A stretch of 10,137 nucleotides of DNA, from positions 1 through 10,137 of the forward strand of contig SLIS01000172.1 in NCBI GenBank assembly GCA_007135505.1, written 5' to 3'. Made by a program: the position numbers and the translations under genes. The notes beneath the pieces were generated by a model, which was not told where the DNA came from, did not search any database, and saw nothing but the letters and a program-made list of their open reading frames with translations. Below are positions 1 through 7,410 of this stretch, piece by piece (the stretch's first letter is position 1; each line of letters starts with the position of its first letter). Source of the stretch: Halovivax sp. (GTDB lineage Archaea > Halobacteriota > Halobacteria > Halobacteriales > Natrialbaceae).

Positions 1-1481
1 TCCAGCGGGCCGGCCACGACGGCGACGTCGGGGACGCCCGTCCGCAACCGCCGGAGTGCCGGTCGGGATCCCCCCGCGAGGTACCGGGGATTCTCGAGTG
101 CGTCGAGCGCACGACTGATGGTCGGATCGTCCTCGCCGACGCCGAGGAGCGCGGGCGGTTCGACCGACGAGGAGAACAGCGAGACCGTCACGCGCTCGTC
201 CGCGGCCAGGTAGTCGGTGTCGGCCGGTACCTCGACGATGCCGTCGGCCCTCGCGAGACTCGTCGTCGCGCCGCTGCCCTTGTCGACCGGGTAGACGAGC
301 GGCGTCGTCGCGTCCTCGTCGAGGTCGGTCGATCCCGCGACCGATTCCCCGGGACCCGGCTCGACGAGCCCGACGGGCATGAGGCGGTGGCGCCCCTCGG
401 CGTAGCGCTCCTCGACGGCCATACGACCGGTGACCGACGGGGTCGTCGCCGCCGGCCGGCCCGCAGCGTCGCGGATCGATGGGGCGACGAAGCTGCGAAA
501 GACCATCATCGCCGAGACGGGGTAGCCCGGCAACCCCACGTAGGCGGCCTCGTCCAGCCGGCCGACGAGCATCGGCTTGCCGGGCTTGACGCTCACGCCG
601 TGGAGGACGAGTTCACCAAGTTCCTCGATCACGCGGTAGACGACGTCCACCGCGCTGGCGCTGGTCGACCCAGACGACAGGACCAGATCGCACTCAGTCG
701 CGGCCTCTCTGAGGACGCGCTCCATCGCCTCCCAGTCGTCGCCGACGTGCGGATACCGGACCGCCTCCCCGCCGGCGTCCTCGACGGCCGCCGCGATCGC
801 GTAGCTGTTCACGTCGTAGATCTCTCCCCGCTCGCTGTGAAGCTCCTCGCCGGGCGGGACCAGCTCGTCGCCGGTGGAGACGATGCCGACCCGTGGCGGT
901 GCCCGAACCGGGACGGTCTCGACCCCGAGAGCGGAGAGGAGTCCGATATCACGCGGGGCGAGTTCGGTACCCGGGCCGATCGCCCGTTCGCCGGCCGCGA
1001 CGTCGGCGCCGGCGAACATGACGTTGTCGCCGGGGGCGACGCTAGTGCGGACGAGAACCGTCTCTCCCGTCCGCTCGGAGTCGTCGCTAGCGTCGGGCGA
1101 GGGCGGTCGATCCGTCCGCTCGACCGGGACCATGGCGTCGGCCCCGTCGGGGAGTACGGCGCCCGTCGATATCTCGACGGCTTCGCCCGCCTCGACCGCG
1201 ACGTCGGGCTCCGATCCGGCGTGAACCGTTCCGACGAGCGAGAGCTCCGCCGGATCGGCCTCGTCCGCGCCGACCGTGTCGGCTGCCCGGAGCGCGTACC
1301 CGTCCAGGCTCGAGCGGTCGAATCCGGGCACGTCGAGTTCGGCATCGATTCGCTCTGCCAGGACGCGGCCGGTCGCCTCGTCGAGTGGAACGCGTTCGGG
1401 TCCGCCCGACAGCGACAGCGATCGTATCGCCTCGCGGGCCGCCTCCGGCGAGGTCAGGTCGCGAAACTCCTTGTGGTCCAT
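1..1481 (-). CDS. moeA: MoeA-family molybdopterin molybdotransferase with probable C-terminal PBP-like domain (3' end outside window)
   Basis: This MoeA-type protein should insert molybdate (or tungstate) into adenylylated molybdopterin, the last cytoplasmic step of cofactor synthesis. I translated 493 residues before the window edge; no stop is reached. Seen: the LDGYAL motif (residues 59-64), TGAVLPDGADAM (106-117), the STGDEL motif (202-207), a molybdopterin-binding-like core with SSGSTSAS (269-276) and D279, VKPGKP (298-303) and LPGYPVSA (317-324), then a domain IV-like stretch to about residue 435. A stand-alone MoeA would end there, but the frame continues for about 58 more residues. 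From family knowledge, archaeal MoeA proteins often carry a fused periplasmic-binding-protein-like domain here; that this is one is inference. The usual GGVSVG loop is altered to SGSTSAS. The start is the ATG at 1481, placed by a TATA-like element 27 bases upstream. It lies 191 bases downstream of a second moeA on the same strand. Confident in MoeA, less in the fusion. Confidence 0.93.
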   Translation of the reverse strand, partial: MDHKEFRDLTSPEAAREAIRSLSLSGGPERVPLDEATGRVLAERIDAELDVPGFDRSSLDGYALRAADTVGADEADPAELSLVGTVHAGSEPDVAVEAGEAVEISTGAVLPDGADAMVPVERTDRPPSPDASDDSERTGETVLVRTSVAPGDNVMFAGADVAAGERAIGPGTELAPRDIGLLSALGVETVPVRAPPRVGIVSTGDELVPPGEELHSERGEIYDVNSYAIAAAVEDAGGEAVRYPHVGDDWEAMERVLREAATECDLVLSSGSTSASAVDVVYRVIEELGELVLHGVSVKPGKPMLVGRLDEAAYVGLPGYPVSAMMVFRSFVAPSIRDAAGRPAATTPSVTGRMAVEERYAEGRHRLMPVGLVEPGPGESVAGSTDLDEDATTPLVYPVDKGSGATTSLARADGIVEVPADTDYLAADERVTVSLFSSSVEPPALLGVGEDDPTISRALDALENPRYLAGGSRPALRRLRTGVPDVAVVAGPL

Positions 1482-1672
1482 ACCGGACGAATGGGCGGCG
1501 GCCGTATAATTACTCCCGACTTCGAGACCGTTCGACCCAGCGGAGCCCGCCAGCCGTGTCCCGCGATCTCGCGTACCGATTTCCGTCCACCGAGGGTCCC
1601 CGTGCCGATTTCCGCCGATCGGTAGCCCTACGTACCGACGGCAGCGGCCGCCGAACCTTCGTCTCGTCCGGC
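1482..1672. other. Intergenic spacer between the two moeA genes
   Basis: These 191 bases separate the stop of the upstream moeA from the start of the downstream one. Besides the TATA-like element at 1503-1513, they hold an imperfect direct repeat, GTACCGATTTCCGTC at 1573-1587 and GTGCCGATTTCCGCC at 1602-1616 (13 of 15 identical), spaced 29 bases start to start. I see no convincing terminator hairpin with a T-tract and no gene. Confidence 0.45.
1503..1513 (-). promoter_or_regulatory. TATA-like promoter element of the downstream moeA
   Basis: On the minus strand the sequence reads GTAATTATACG. The AT-rich core (1505-1512) is centred about 27 bases before the ATG at 1481, the distance expected if transcription starts at the start codon. 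It suggests that this moeA has its own promoter and a leaderless transcript, although read-through from the upstream moeA remains possible. Confidence 0.6.
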
Positions 1673-3118
1673 TCAATCCCCGCCCTGCTGTCGCCCCGCA
1701 CGGACGCCCTCCCAGAATTCGACCGCGACGCGTTCGCCGGCCGGAATTCCCTCTCGTGGTTCGTCGACGATCACCCAGCCGTCGGCCAGGGCGACGCTCG
1801 AGAGGACGCCCGAGCCGCTTGCTCTGGTCGGCACGGCGCGATAGGCCGGGGCCGAATCTCCCCGCTCGGCGTCCTCGGTCGCGTGCTCCCCGGTCGTCGC
1901 GGGTTCGACGGTGACCCTGGCGAACGTCTTCGTGCCCGGTTCGCTGGGGATCTTTCGGTCGAGCGTCGCCGCGACCGTCGGGTGATCGGAGACCGGTTCG
2001 CCGACCAGCCACGACAGCGTGGGTCGGAGGAACTGAACGGCGTTGACGAGACACGCGACGGGGTAGCCGGGAAGGGCGAGCACCGGCGTCTCCTCGATAA
2101 TTCCGAGACAGACCGGGTGTCCCGGCTTCAGGGCGACGCCGTGGACCAGTACCTCGCCCAGGTCGGCGACGACCTCGGGCAGGAGGTCGCGCTCGCCGAC
2201 CGAGGAGCCGCCGGTCGTGACGACGACGTCGTGATCCAGCGCGCCCTCGATCGCCGCCCGGAGGCGGGACTCGTCGTCGGTGACGGGCGCCCGGTAGTCG
2301 TCCAGTCCGCCCCAGCGCTCGACCAGCGAGGCGACCGTGAGCCCGTTCGTCTCGACGACCTGTCCCGGGGCAGGCTCCTCGTCGGGGGTGACCAGCTCCT
2401 CGCCCGTCGGCAACACCGCCACGCTCGGCCGTCGCGCCACGGTCACCTGCTCGATACCCGCCGACCGCAATAATCCGAGATCCGAGGGGCGAAGCCGGTG
2501 GCCCGGCTCGTAGAGCGTGGTACCCGCCTCGACGTCCTCGCCGACCGGCGCGACGTTCTCCCCGACGGCGACGGCGTCGTCGACCTCGAGTTCGCCGACG
2601 TCGGGGAGTTCCGTGACGTCTTCGATCATCACGACGGCGTCGGCCCCGTCCGGCAGTGCGCTCCCCGTGTGCACGCGAACGGCCGCGCCCGGCTCGACTC
2701 GCGTCGCCCGGTTCGAACCCGACTCGGCGTCTCCCTCGCCGTTGGTCGACGGCGCCTCGTCCGGCCCTGCCGGGGGTCCGGCTGCATCGTCATTGTCCGC
2801 CGTCGGTGCGTCGATTGGCGTCGTCGAGTCGATAGCGAGGATCGCCGGCGAGTGGCCCGACGCGCCGTGCGTGTCACTCGCCTGCACGGCGTAGCCGTCC
2901 ATCGCCGCCCGTTCGTAGTGCGGGACCGATCGTTCCGCCGTCACCGTCTCTGCGAGCACCCGGTCGTCACCGTCCGTGAGCGCGATCCGTTCCCGCCCGG
3001 TCACCGGTTCCCCGTCGGCGCTCACCCCGACGGCCTCGCGCAGGGTCTCGCGGGCCGTTTCGACCGGGGTACGCGCTCTGAATCCGGCCGTCCGTCGCTC
3101 GCGGTCCGGTCCGTCCAT
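1673..3118 (-). CDS. moeA: Molybdopterin molybdotransferase MoeA (stand-alone form)
   Basis: A complete 481-residue MoeA, the cytoplasmic enzyme that ligates molybdate (or tungstate) to molybdopterin and releases AMP. Visible signatures are AMDGYAV (72-78), TGSALPDGADAVVMIEDV (151-168), PTGEEL (237-242), the MoCF-type loop TTGGSSVGERD (301-311), LKPGHP (330-335), LPGYPVA (349-355) and a C-terminal domain with RASGSGVLSS (432-441). An acidic, low-complexity insert at about 103-139 interrupts domain I and accounts for much of the length beyond the typical 400-odd residues; such inserts are common in halophilic proteins. Compared with its neighbour it keeps the glycine-rich GGSSVG loop but has Glu where most members have Asp in TGDEL. 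The start ATG at 3118 lies 28 bases after a T-rich element. With the adjacent MoeA-type gene it forms a same-strand pair; division of labour between Mo and W, or between cofactor forms, is possible but cannot be shown here. Confidence 0.95.
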   Translation of the reverse strand: MDGPDRERRTAGFRARTPVETARETLREAVGVSADGEPVTGRERIALTDGDDRVLAETVTAERSVPHYERAAMDGYAVQASDTHGASGHSPAILAIDSTTPIDAPTADNDDAAGPPAGPDEAPSTNGEGDAESGSNRATRVEPGAAVRVHTGSALPDGADAVVMIEDVTELPDVGELEVDDAVAVGENVAPVGEDVEAGTTLYEPGHRLRPSDLGLLRSAGIEQVTVARRPSVAVLPTGEELVTPDEEPAPGQVVETNGLTVASLVERWGGLDDYRAPVTDDESRLRAAIEGALDHDVVVTTGGSSVGERDLLPEVVADLGEVLVHGVALKPGHPVCLGIIEETPVLALPGYPVACLVNAVQFLRPTLSWLVGEPVSDHPTVAATLDRKIPSEPGTKTFARVTVEPATTGEHATEDAERGDSAPAYRAVPTRASGSGVLSSVALADGWVIVDEPREGIPAGERVAVEFWEGVRAGRQQGGD

Positions 3119-3141
3119 ACCTGCAGTCGAACCGGCCTGGG

Positions 3142-3150
3142 CAAAAAGTG
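3142..3150 (-). promoter_or_regulatory. Probable TATA-like element of the upstream moeA
   Basis: The minus strand reads CACTTTTTG here, centred about 28 bases before the ATG at 3118. The position fits a leaderless haloarchaeal promoter, although a T-run without A is a weak TATA match. Confidence 0.45.
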
Positions 3151-3398
3151 TACGGACGGTGACGCCGCATTCGGTACCGACCGTTCACGCTTCCGTTCGT
3201 CACACGCATCGGTTCGCCGGTTCGAATCGAAGCGACCGACGACTCGGCGTCCACGCCGGCGTCTTTTGGCTCGTCTTCCCGGTAGCCTCGATGACTCCCG
3301 GCCTGACAGAGTCGGGTATTCGATCGGGTGGCTGTCACCGGCCGATCGTCGCGTGGAGTCGACCGCGCGTCGGTTCGGGCCACCGCCATGATCGCGGC

Positions 3399-3405
3399 CT
3401 TTTTC
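3399..3405 (+). promoter_or_regulatory. TATA-like element for the hsp20-UbiB transcript
   Basis: CTTTTTC is centred about 28 bases before the ATG at 3430. It decides the start of the Hsp20 gene: the earlier in-frame ATG at 3388 lies upstream of this element and would not be on a transcript that begins near 3430. Confidence 0.5.
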
Positions 3406-3429
3406 GTCCCGGGGTCCGAAGAGCAACTA

Positions 3430-3783
3430 ATGCCTGCCCTTCGCGATGCCGTGCGGACGCTCCCCAGCGACGTCTTTTACGACCTGCTCGAAGGCGATGA
3501 CGAGTACCTGCTCGTCCTGGATCTCCCCGGCGTCTCCCCGACGACGCTCGACGTGACGGTCGACGACGGAACCCTCGTGATCGATGCGACCCGCGAACAC
3601 ACCCACCCCGACGACTACGAGTACGTCGAGGAGAATCGGCCCGACGGCCGAGAGATTCGGCTCACGCTCCCGGCGGACCGCTCCGAACCGGTCATCGAGA
3701 CGACGATCGATCGCGGCGTGCTCGAGGTGACGATCCCGAAGAACGGGCCGACGTCCATCGACGTCGTCGACGACGCCGAGTAA
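3430..3783 (+). CDS. hsp20: Small heat-shock protein, Hsp20/alpha-crystallin family
   Basis: A 117-residue small heat-shock-type protein, expected to act in the cytoplasm as an ATP-independent holdase. Nearly the whole chain is an alpha-crystallin domain. It opens with a short N-terminal arm (about 1-20). The beta-strand pattern EYLLVLDLPGV (25-35) follows, then TLDVTVDDGTLVIDA, an acidic loop, EIRLTLP, and the family signature IDRGVLEVTIPK near residue 100, corresponding to the conserved G-V-L motif. The C-terminal tail ends ...IDVVDDAE, where other members carry an I-x-I/V oligomerisation motif; SIDVVD may serve. It is short for the family, mainly because the N-terminal arm is brief. The ATG at 3430 is chosen because of the promoter spacing; the open frame extends upstream without family-like sequence. 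The stop is 5 bases before the UbiB-type gene, so the two are probably co-transcribed. GvpH-like proteins share this fold, but no gas-vesicle genes are nearby. Confidence 0.9.
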   Translation: MPALRDAVRTLPSDVFYDLLEGDDEYLLVLDLPGVSPTTLDVTVDDGTLVIDATREHTHPDDYEYVEENRPDGREIRLTLPADRSEPVIETTIDRGVLEVTIPKNGPTSIDVVDDAE

Positions 3784-3788
3784 TCGGG

Positions 3789-5480
3789 GTGACCACTCTG
3801 GGCCGACTTCGAACGTATCGTCGTTTCCTGCTCGTCACGTGGCGATTTCTCCCGTTGTTCTGGGCCTACGCCCGTGACCGGCGGCGGTTCGTTCTGTTCG
3901 GCCGTCCGCGAGACGTCTCCCGGGACGCTCATCGAGCACGGGCCGAACGACTACTGTCGATTCTCTTCGACCTCGGTCCGACGTTCGTCAAACTCGGTCA
4001 GCTCCTCTCGAGCCGACCGGACGTCCTGCCGCCGGTCTACCTGGAGGTCCTCTCCGCGCTCCAGGACGACGTTCCACCGGCCGAGTGGGCGGATGCCAGG
4101 ACGGTTATCGAGGCCGAACTCGGTCCCGTCGACGAGCACTTCGCTGACTTCGATCGGGACCCGATCAGCGGCGCGAGCCTGGGCCAGGTCTATCGAGCCC
4201 GCGTCGGCGGCCAGGACGTCGCCGTCAAGGTTCGTCGACCGGGGGTCGAATCACTCGTCGAGGCCGACCTCCGGGTGATTCACTGGTCAGTTCCCGTCCT
4301 CCAGCGCTTCGTCGACGAATCGCGTGCCTTCTCGCTCGAAACGCTCTCGGAGGAGTTCGCCCGGACGATCCGCCAGGAGATGGACTACGAACGCGAGGCG
4401 GCGATGCTCGAGGAGATAGCGGGCAATTTCGCCGACGATCGACAGTACGTCCACCCGGACGTGATCGAGAGTCACTCCGGTGCCACCGTGCTCACGATGG
4501 AGTACGTCGAGGGGACGAAGATCACCGACGTCGACACGCTCGACGCACGGGGAATCGACCGCGAGGCGCTCGCCGACCGACTCCAGCGGGCGTACATGCA
4601 GATGATCATCGACGACGGGGTCTTCCACGCGGATCCGCATCCGGGCAACCTCGCCGTGACCGACGACGGTCGGATCGTCTTCTACGACTTCGGCATGTCC
4701 GGTCGCGTCGACGCGTTCATCCAGGAGAAGATCGTCGACTTCTACGTCGCCATCGCCAGGCGTGACACCGACGCCGTGCTCGACGTGCTCGTCGAGGCAG
4801 GGACGCTCAGCCCGGCCGCCGATCGTGCGGTCATGTCCGAGGTGCTCGAACTCGCCATTCAGGACGCTCGCGGCGAGGACATCGAGCAACGACGCGTCCA
4901 GGGAATCGTCGAGCGCGTCGAAGACTCGATCTACGAGTTCCCGTTCCGGCTCCCGCGCGAACTCGCGCTGATCCTGCGCGTCGCCACTGTAGTCGAGGGG
5001 GTCTGTGTCACGCTGGATCCGGATTTCGATTTCATCGAAACGTCGACGGCCTACCTGACCGAGCAGGGCTATCGCGAAGAGACCACCCGGGCCTACCTCG
5101 AGGACGCGGGCGAGCAACTCCGCGCGTCGACGGTCTCGGCGGTTCGGATTCCGCCGAAAGCCGAGGCGGCACTCGATCGACTCGAGCGGGAGAACCTCTA
5201 CGTCCGGGCGGGACTCGAAGATCCCGATGCACACTTCGATCGGCTGGCGAGACGGATCATCTACGGCCTCGTCCTCGCGGCGGGGATCGTCACGGCCGGA
5301 CTCGGATACGCGCTCGAGGCACCGCTGGTGGCTCTCGTCGCCGGAGCGATCGTCCTCGTCGCCACGATCCAGCTCTATCGCTCGTTTCGGGAACGTCGGG
5401 GAATTCGGGCGAAACCGCAGTTCACCCGCCAGCGACTCCGTCAACGCCAGCGGGAAGATCGCGACCGATCCGAGCCGTAA
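3789..5480 (+). CDS. ABC1/ADCK/UbiB-family atypical protein kinase-like membrane protein
   Basis: A 563-residue member of the ABC1/ADCK/UbiB (AarF) family, atypical kinase-like ATPases linked in bacteria and mitochondria to isoprenoid-quinone synthesis. Its archaeal role is not established; a role in menaquinone or isoprenoid-lipid metabolism is inference. Seen: the family-defining KLGQ motif (68-71), the altered nucleotide loop SGASLGQVYRA (127-137) rich in small residues, VAVKV with candidate catalytic Lys147, QEMDYEREA (196-204) with the conserved Glu of this family, HADPHPGNL (280-288) and the metal-binding DFG at 300-302. Two hydrophobic segments at about 489-507 and 511-530 form a C-terminal hairpin anchor, followed by an Arg/Gln-rich tail, unusually basic for a haloarchaeal protein. 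The start is the GTG at 3789; the next residues match the typical haloarchaeal N-terminus (YRRFLLVTWRFLPL). It sits 5 bases after hsp20 and probably depends on that promoter. All key kinase-like residues appear intact. Confidence 0.94.
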   Translation: MTTLGRLRTYRRFLLVTWRFLPLFWAYARDRRRFVLFGRPRDVSRDAHRARAERLLSILFDLGPTFVKLGQLLSSRPDVLPPVYLEVLSALQDDVPPAEWADARTVIEAELGPVDEHFADFDRDPISGASLGQVYRARVGGQDVAVKVRRPGVESLVEADLRVIHWSVPVLQRFVDESRAFSLETLSEEFARTIRQEMDYEREAAMLEEIAGNFADDRQYVHPDVIESHSGATVLTMEYVEGTKITDVDTLDARGIDREALADRLQRAYMQMIIDDGVFHADPHPGNLAVTDDGRIVFYDFGMSGRVDAFIQEKIVDFYVAIARRDTDAVLDVLVEAGTLSPAADRAVMSEVLELAIQDARGEDIEQRRVQGIVERVEDSIYEFPFRLPRELALILRVATVVEGVCVTLDPDFDFIETSTAYLTEQGYREETTRAYLEDAGEQLRASTVSAVRIPPKAEAALDRLERENLYVRAGLEDPDAHFDRLARRIIYGLVLAAGIVTAGLGYALEAPLVALVAGAIVLVATIQLYRSFRERRGIRAKPQFTRQRLRQRQREDRDRSEP

Positions 5481-5551
5481 CCCCGCGAACGACGGTCACG
5501 ATGGCCGTCCCAGCGGCCGAACGAGCTTCGATCGCGGATCACCGGTGGCCA

Positions 5552-5568
5552 CCCGCGGCCGGCGCGGG
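5552..5568. repeat. Short GC-rich inverted repeat downstream of the UbiB-type gene
   Basis: CCCGCG at 5552-5557 pairs perfectly with CGCGGG at 5563-5568 across a 5-base loop, about 70 bases after the UbiB stop. It could form a small hairpin, but no T-tract follows and short GC-rich inverted repeats are frequent by chance in such DNA. A terminator role is possible but unproven. Confidence 0.25.
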
Positions 5569-5609
5569 AGTCCGCTGGGCGACGTGATCGGTACCCCGCT
5601 GCCGGTGGC

Positions 5610-5643
5610 AGTACGTACTTGCTTCCCGGCGGCCGTACGTACG
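5610..5643. promoter_or_regulatory. Two 10-bp palindromes around the aminotransferase promoter, candidate operator
   Basis: AGTACGTACT (5610-5619) and CGTACGTACG (5634-5643) are each perfect palindromes sharing the core GTACGTAC. Their centres are 24 bases apart and the second ends 3 bases before the ATG at 5647. If the transcript is leaderless, the first covers the TATA region, which is otherwise poorly defined here, and the second covers the transcription start. This is a typical place for a repressor that binds as two dimers. No known regulator is assigned; function is inferred from position and symmetry only. Confidence 0.45.
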
Positions 5644-5646
5644 CCC

Positions 5647-6720
5647 ATGCAAATCGCTCCCTTCGGTCTGGAACGGTGGTTCGATCGCTACGAGCACGAC
5701 GCCGACATCATGCTCGCCGAGAGCGGGGTTCGGAGTCTCTCGAGCGATCGGTTCGATACGGATCCCGGCGAACTCGGGTACGTAATCCCGACCGACGGCG
5801 ACCCCGCCTTTCGGGCCGAGGTCGCCGCGCGATACGACCGATCCGCGGACGAGATCTGCTTCACCTGCGGCACGCAGGAGGCGAACTTCCTCGCGTTTCT
5901 GGCCCTGCTGGACGACGAGGGGCCCGGCGGTGGGACCCACGCCGTGGTCGTCACGCCGACCTACCAGGCGCTACACGCCGTCCCCGAGACCGTCGGGAGC
6001 GTCACGCGCGTCGCGCTGGAACCGCCGACCTGGGAGCTCGATCCGGCCGCCGTCGCGGACGCCGTCACCGACGAGACGGCCGTCGTCGTACTTGCCAATC
6101 CGAACAACACCACGGGTCGATACCACCCGCAGTCGGTCGTCGATAGCGTCGCCGAGATCGCCGCCGATCACGACGCCTACCTGCTCTGTGACGAGGTCTA
6201 CCGGTTGCTCGCCGAGGAGCCGCTGGCTCCGGTCGCGGCCCGATACGAACACGGCATCTCGACGACGAGTCTGACGAAAGCCTACGGTCTGGCGGGGACG
6301 CGCTTTGGCTGGCTCACCGGGCCCGAGGCCGTTGTCCGGGCGGCCGTCCGCTGGAAGGACTACACCACCATCTCGCCGAGCATCTTCGGCCAGCACGTCG
6401 CCAGACAGGCCCTCGGTGACCAGGAGGACGAAATTCTTCGGGAGAACCGCGAACTCGCGGCCAAACACCGCGACATCGTCCGGACCTTCCTCGACGAACG
6501 CGGTCTCGAGTGGTACGACCCGGTCGGCGTCAACGGCTTCGTGACGGTTCCGGACGGGTTCGAGGACGGCACGGACTTCTGCCGAACGGTCGTCGAAGAA
6601 GAGCGCGTCGTCCTCGCCCCCGGCGAGTACTTCGACTTTCCATCGTACTTCCGGATCGGCTTCGGACTCCCGACGGACGACCTGCGAGAGGGTTTACGAC
6701 GGGTCGGGCGCGTTTTGTGA
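5647..6720 (+). CDS. PLP-dependent class I/II aminotransferase
   Basis: A 357-residue fold-type I, PLP-dependent aminotransferase, cytoplasmic. Seen: CGTQEAN (74-80), the cofactor phosphate-side turn; a Tyr at the PLP-stacking place in TPTYQAL (103-109); NPNNTTG (151-157), whose Asn contacts the pyridine oxygen; LLCDEVY (179-185), with Asp182 for the ring nitrogen; TTSLTKAYGLAGTRFGWL (206-223), with Lys211 as Schiff-base lysine and Arg219 for phosphate; and YFRIGFG (334-340), with Arg336 in the position of the substrate-carboxylate-binding arginine. All catalytic residues are present. The chain is somewhat short compared with the 380-400 residues usual for aspartate or aromatic aminotransferases. 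The N-terminal ERWFDRYEHDADIMLAESG resembles, as I recall, proteins annotated as capreomycidine synthase-like, so substrate names should be treated with caution. The ATG at 5647 is chosen because upstream in-frame residues look non-coding. It is monocistronic, ending tail-to-tail with the next gene 46 bases away. Confidence 0.92.
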   Translation: MQIAPFGLERWFDRYEHDADIMLAESGVRSLSSDRFDTDPGELGYVIPTDGDPAFRAEVAARYDRSADEICFTCGTQEANFLAFLALLDDEGPGGGTHAVVVTPTYQALHAVPETVGSVTRVALEPPTWELDPAAVADAVTDETAVVVLANPNNTTGRYHPQSVVDSVAEIAADHDAYLLCDEVYRLLAEEPLAPVAARYEHGISTTSLTKAYGLAGTRFGWLTGPEAVVRAAVRWKDYTTISPSIFGQHVARQALGDQEDEILRENRELAAKHRDIVRTFLDERGLEWYDPVGVNGFVTVPDGFEDGTDFCRTVVEEERVVLAPGEYFDFPSYFRIGFGLPTDDLREGLRRVGRVL

Positions 6721-6766
6721 GCCCGAATCGGAGATTGGCTACCTTCCGTTGGTTCGGTGGTGTCTG

Positions 6767-7384
6767 TCACGATCGATCGAGACTGTACTCCTCGGTCTCG
6801 TCGGCCGCAGACGCCTCGGGCGGCGTTTCTTCGTCCGTCTCACGGACAGTCTGGTCCGACGAGCGGTCGTCGCTCGGCGGGGCCGTGACGGGCGATCGGC
6901 GGGTGACGGTCACCTCGTCGGGAACCCCGGTACCCAGGGCATCAGTGCCCGCGCAATCGGGACAGTAGTGATTGTAGCCAATCGACCGGGTGTAGACGGG
7001 CAGGCCAGCGACAGCGTACTCCCCGCGGTAGCGACGGACGAGCCCATGGTCGGTCGGGTCGTCACACTCCACACAGCGTTCAACCGTTCCTTCTTCCGGC
7101 CGGAATACGCGCTGATCGACCGAGCGGACCGCGCCGAACCGGTAGATGCCGTGACGACGATCGATCCGCCGACGGAGGTCGGGGTTGACGACGACGCCGA
7201 GTGAGATCACCACGAACGCGAGGCCGAGGCCGATCAGCGCGAGCGGCTCGCCGCCCGTCAGTGCGGAGAGGCTTCTCGCGCCACCGACCACGCCCACGGC
7301 GATCAGTATCCAGCCGGCGAGCGCGTACATGATCGTCGACAGGGTATCCGCGACCCCGACGATGCCTGTCGAATCGGTCCTCAT
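6767..7384 (-). CDS. Uncharacterised membrane protein with two helices and a four-cysteine motif
   Basis: I do not recognise a named family for this 205-residue protein. It has two hydrophobic segments, about 17-37 (YALAGWILIAVGVVGG) and 48-66 (LALIGLGLAFVVISLGVVV), separated by a short loop, so both ends should face the same side. The segment after helix two is basic (RRRIDRRHG), suggesting by the positive-inside rule that the C-terminal part is cytoplasmic. It holds paired cysteines, CVEC (104-107) and CPDC (141-144), spaced as in a zinc ribbon, framing HGLVRRYRGEYAVAGLPVYTR-like sequence that I would expect to be conserved in haloarchaea. The last 50 residues are acidic, Ser/Thr/Pro-rich and probably disordered. 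The ATG at 7384 is preferred over one 22 codons upstream because a TATA-like element (7411-7418) lies about 30 bases before it. Its role is unknown; a membrane-tethered metal-binding protein is as far as the sequence goes. Confidence 0.8.
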   Translation of the reverse strand: MRTDSTGIVGVADTLSTIMYALAGWILIAVGVVGGARSLSALTGGEPLALIGLGLAFVVISLGVVVNPDLRRRIDRRHGIYRFGAVRSVDQRVFRPEEGTVERCVECDDPTDHGLVRRYRGEYAVAGLPVYTRSIGYNHYCPDCAGTDALGTGVPDEVTVTRRSPVTAPPSDDRSSDQTVRETDEETPPEASAADETEEYSLDRS

Positions 7385-7410
7385 ACCTGTTCGACAGTTC
7401 GGCCGGGTCC

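Larger units (their letters stand above)
3119..3429. other. Intergenic region between divergent moeA and hsp20 genes
   Basis: About 310 bases separate the divergent starts at 3118 and 3430. Apart from a promoter element for each gene at its ends I see little in it. A second T-rich element, CTTTTGG at about 3263-3269, lies 25 to 28 bases before an ATG at 3291, but the frame that opens there (69 codons, Arg-rich, running into hsp20) does not look like haloarchaeal protein. That element could instead give hsp20 an alternative transcript with a leader of about 140 bases. No tRNA or hairpin terminator is evident. Confidence 0.4.

Noticed and set aside
387..1625. Long plus-strand open frame opposite the left moeA
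   Set aside because: The minus strand here encodes a clear MoeA with family motifs. The plus-strand translation is Arg/Gly-rich without domain signs, as is common opposite GC-rich haloarchaeal genes.
1510..1701. 63-codon minus-strand frame between the moeA genes
   Set aside because: It begins within the end of moeA out of frame and is strongly basic, unlike real proteins in this genome; no promoter or homology clue.
1385..3391. Plus-strand open frames opposite the complete moeA (1385-2473 and 2498-3391)
   Set aside because: They are antisense to motif-rich MoeA sequence and their translations are basic and low in complexity.
3291..3500. Possible 69-codon gene with a T-rich element 25-28 bases upstream
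   Set aside because: The promoter spacing is attractive, but the translation is rich in Arg, His and Pro and overlaps the Hsp20 gene out of frame.
4287..5444. Minus-strand 385-codon open frame opposite the UbiB-type gene
   Set aside because: It looks acidic and so superficially haloarchaeal, but it is the exact antisense of kinase motifs that are fully conserved on the plus strand.
5227..5646. 140-codon upstream extension of the aminotransferase frame
   Set aside because: It overlaps the end of the UbiB-type gene out of frame, is Ser/Arg-rich and lies before the palindromic promoter region.
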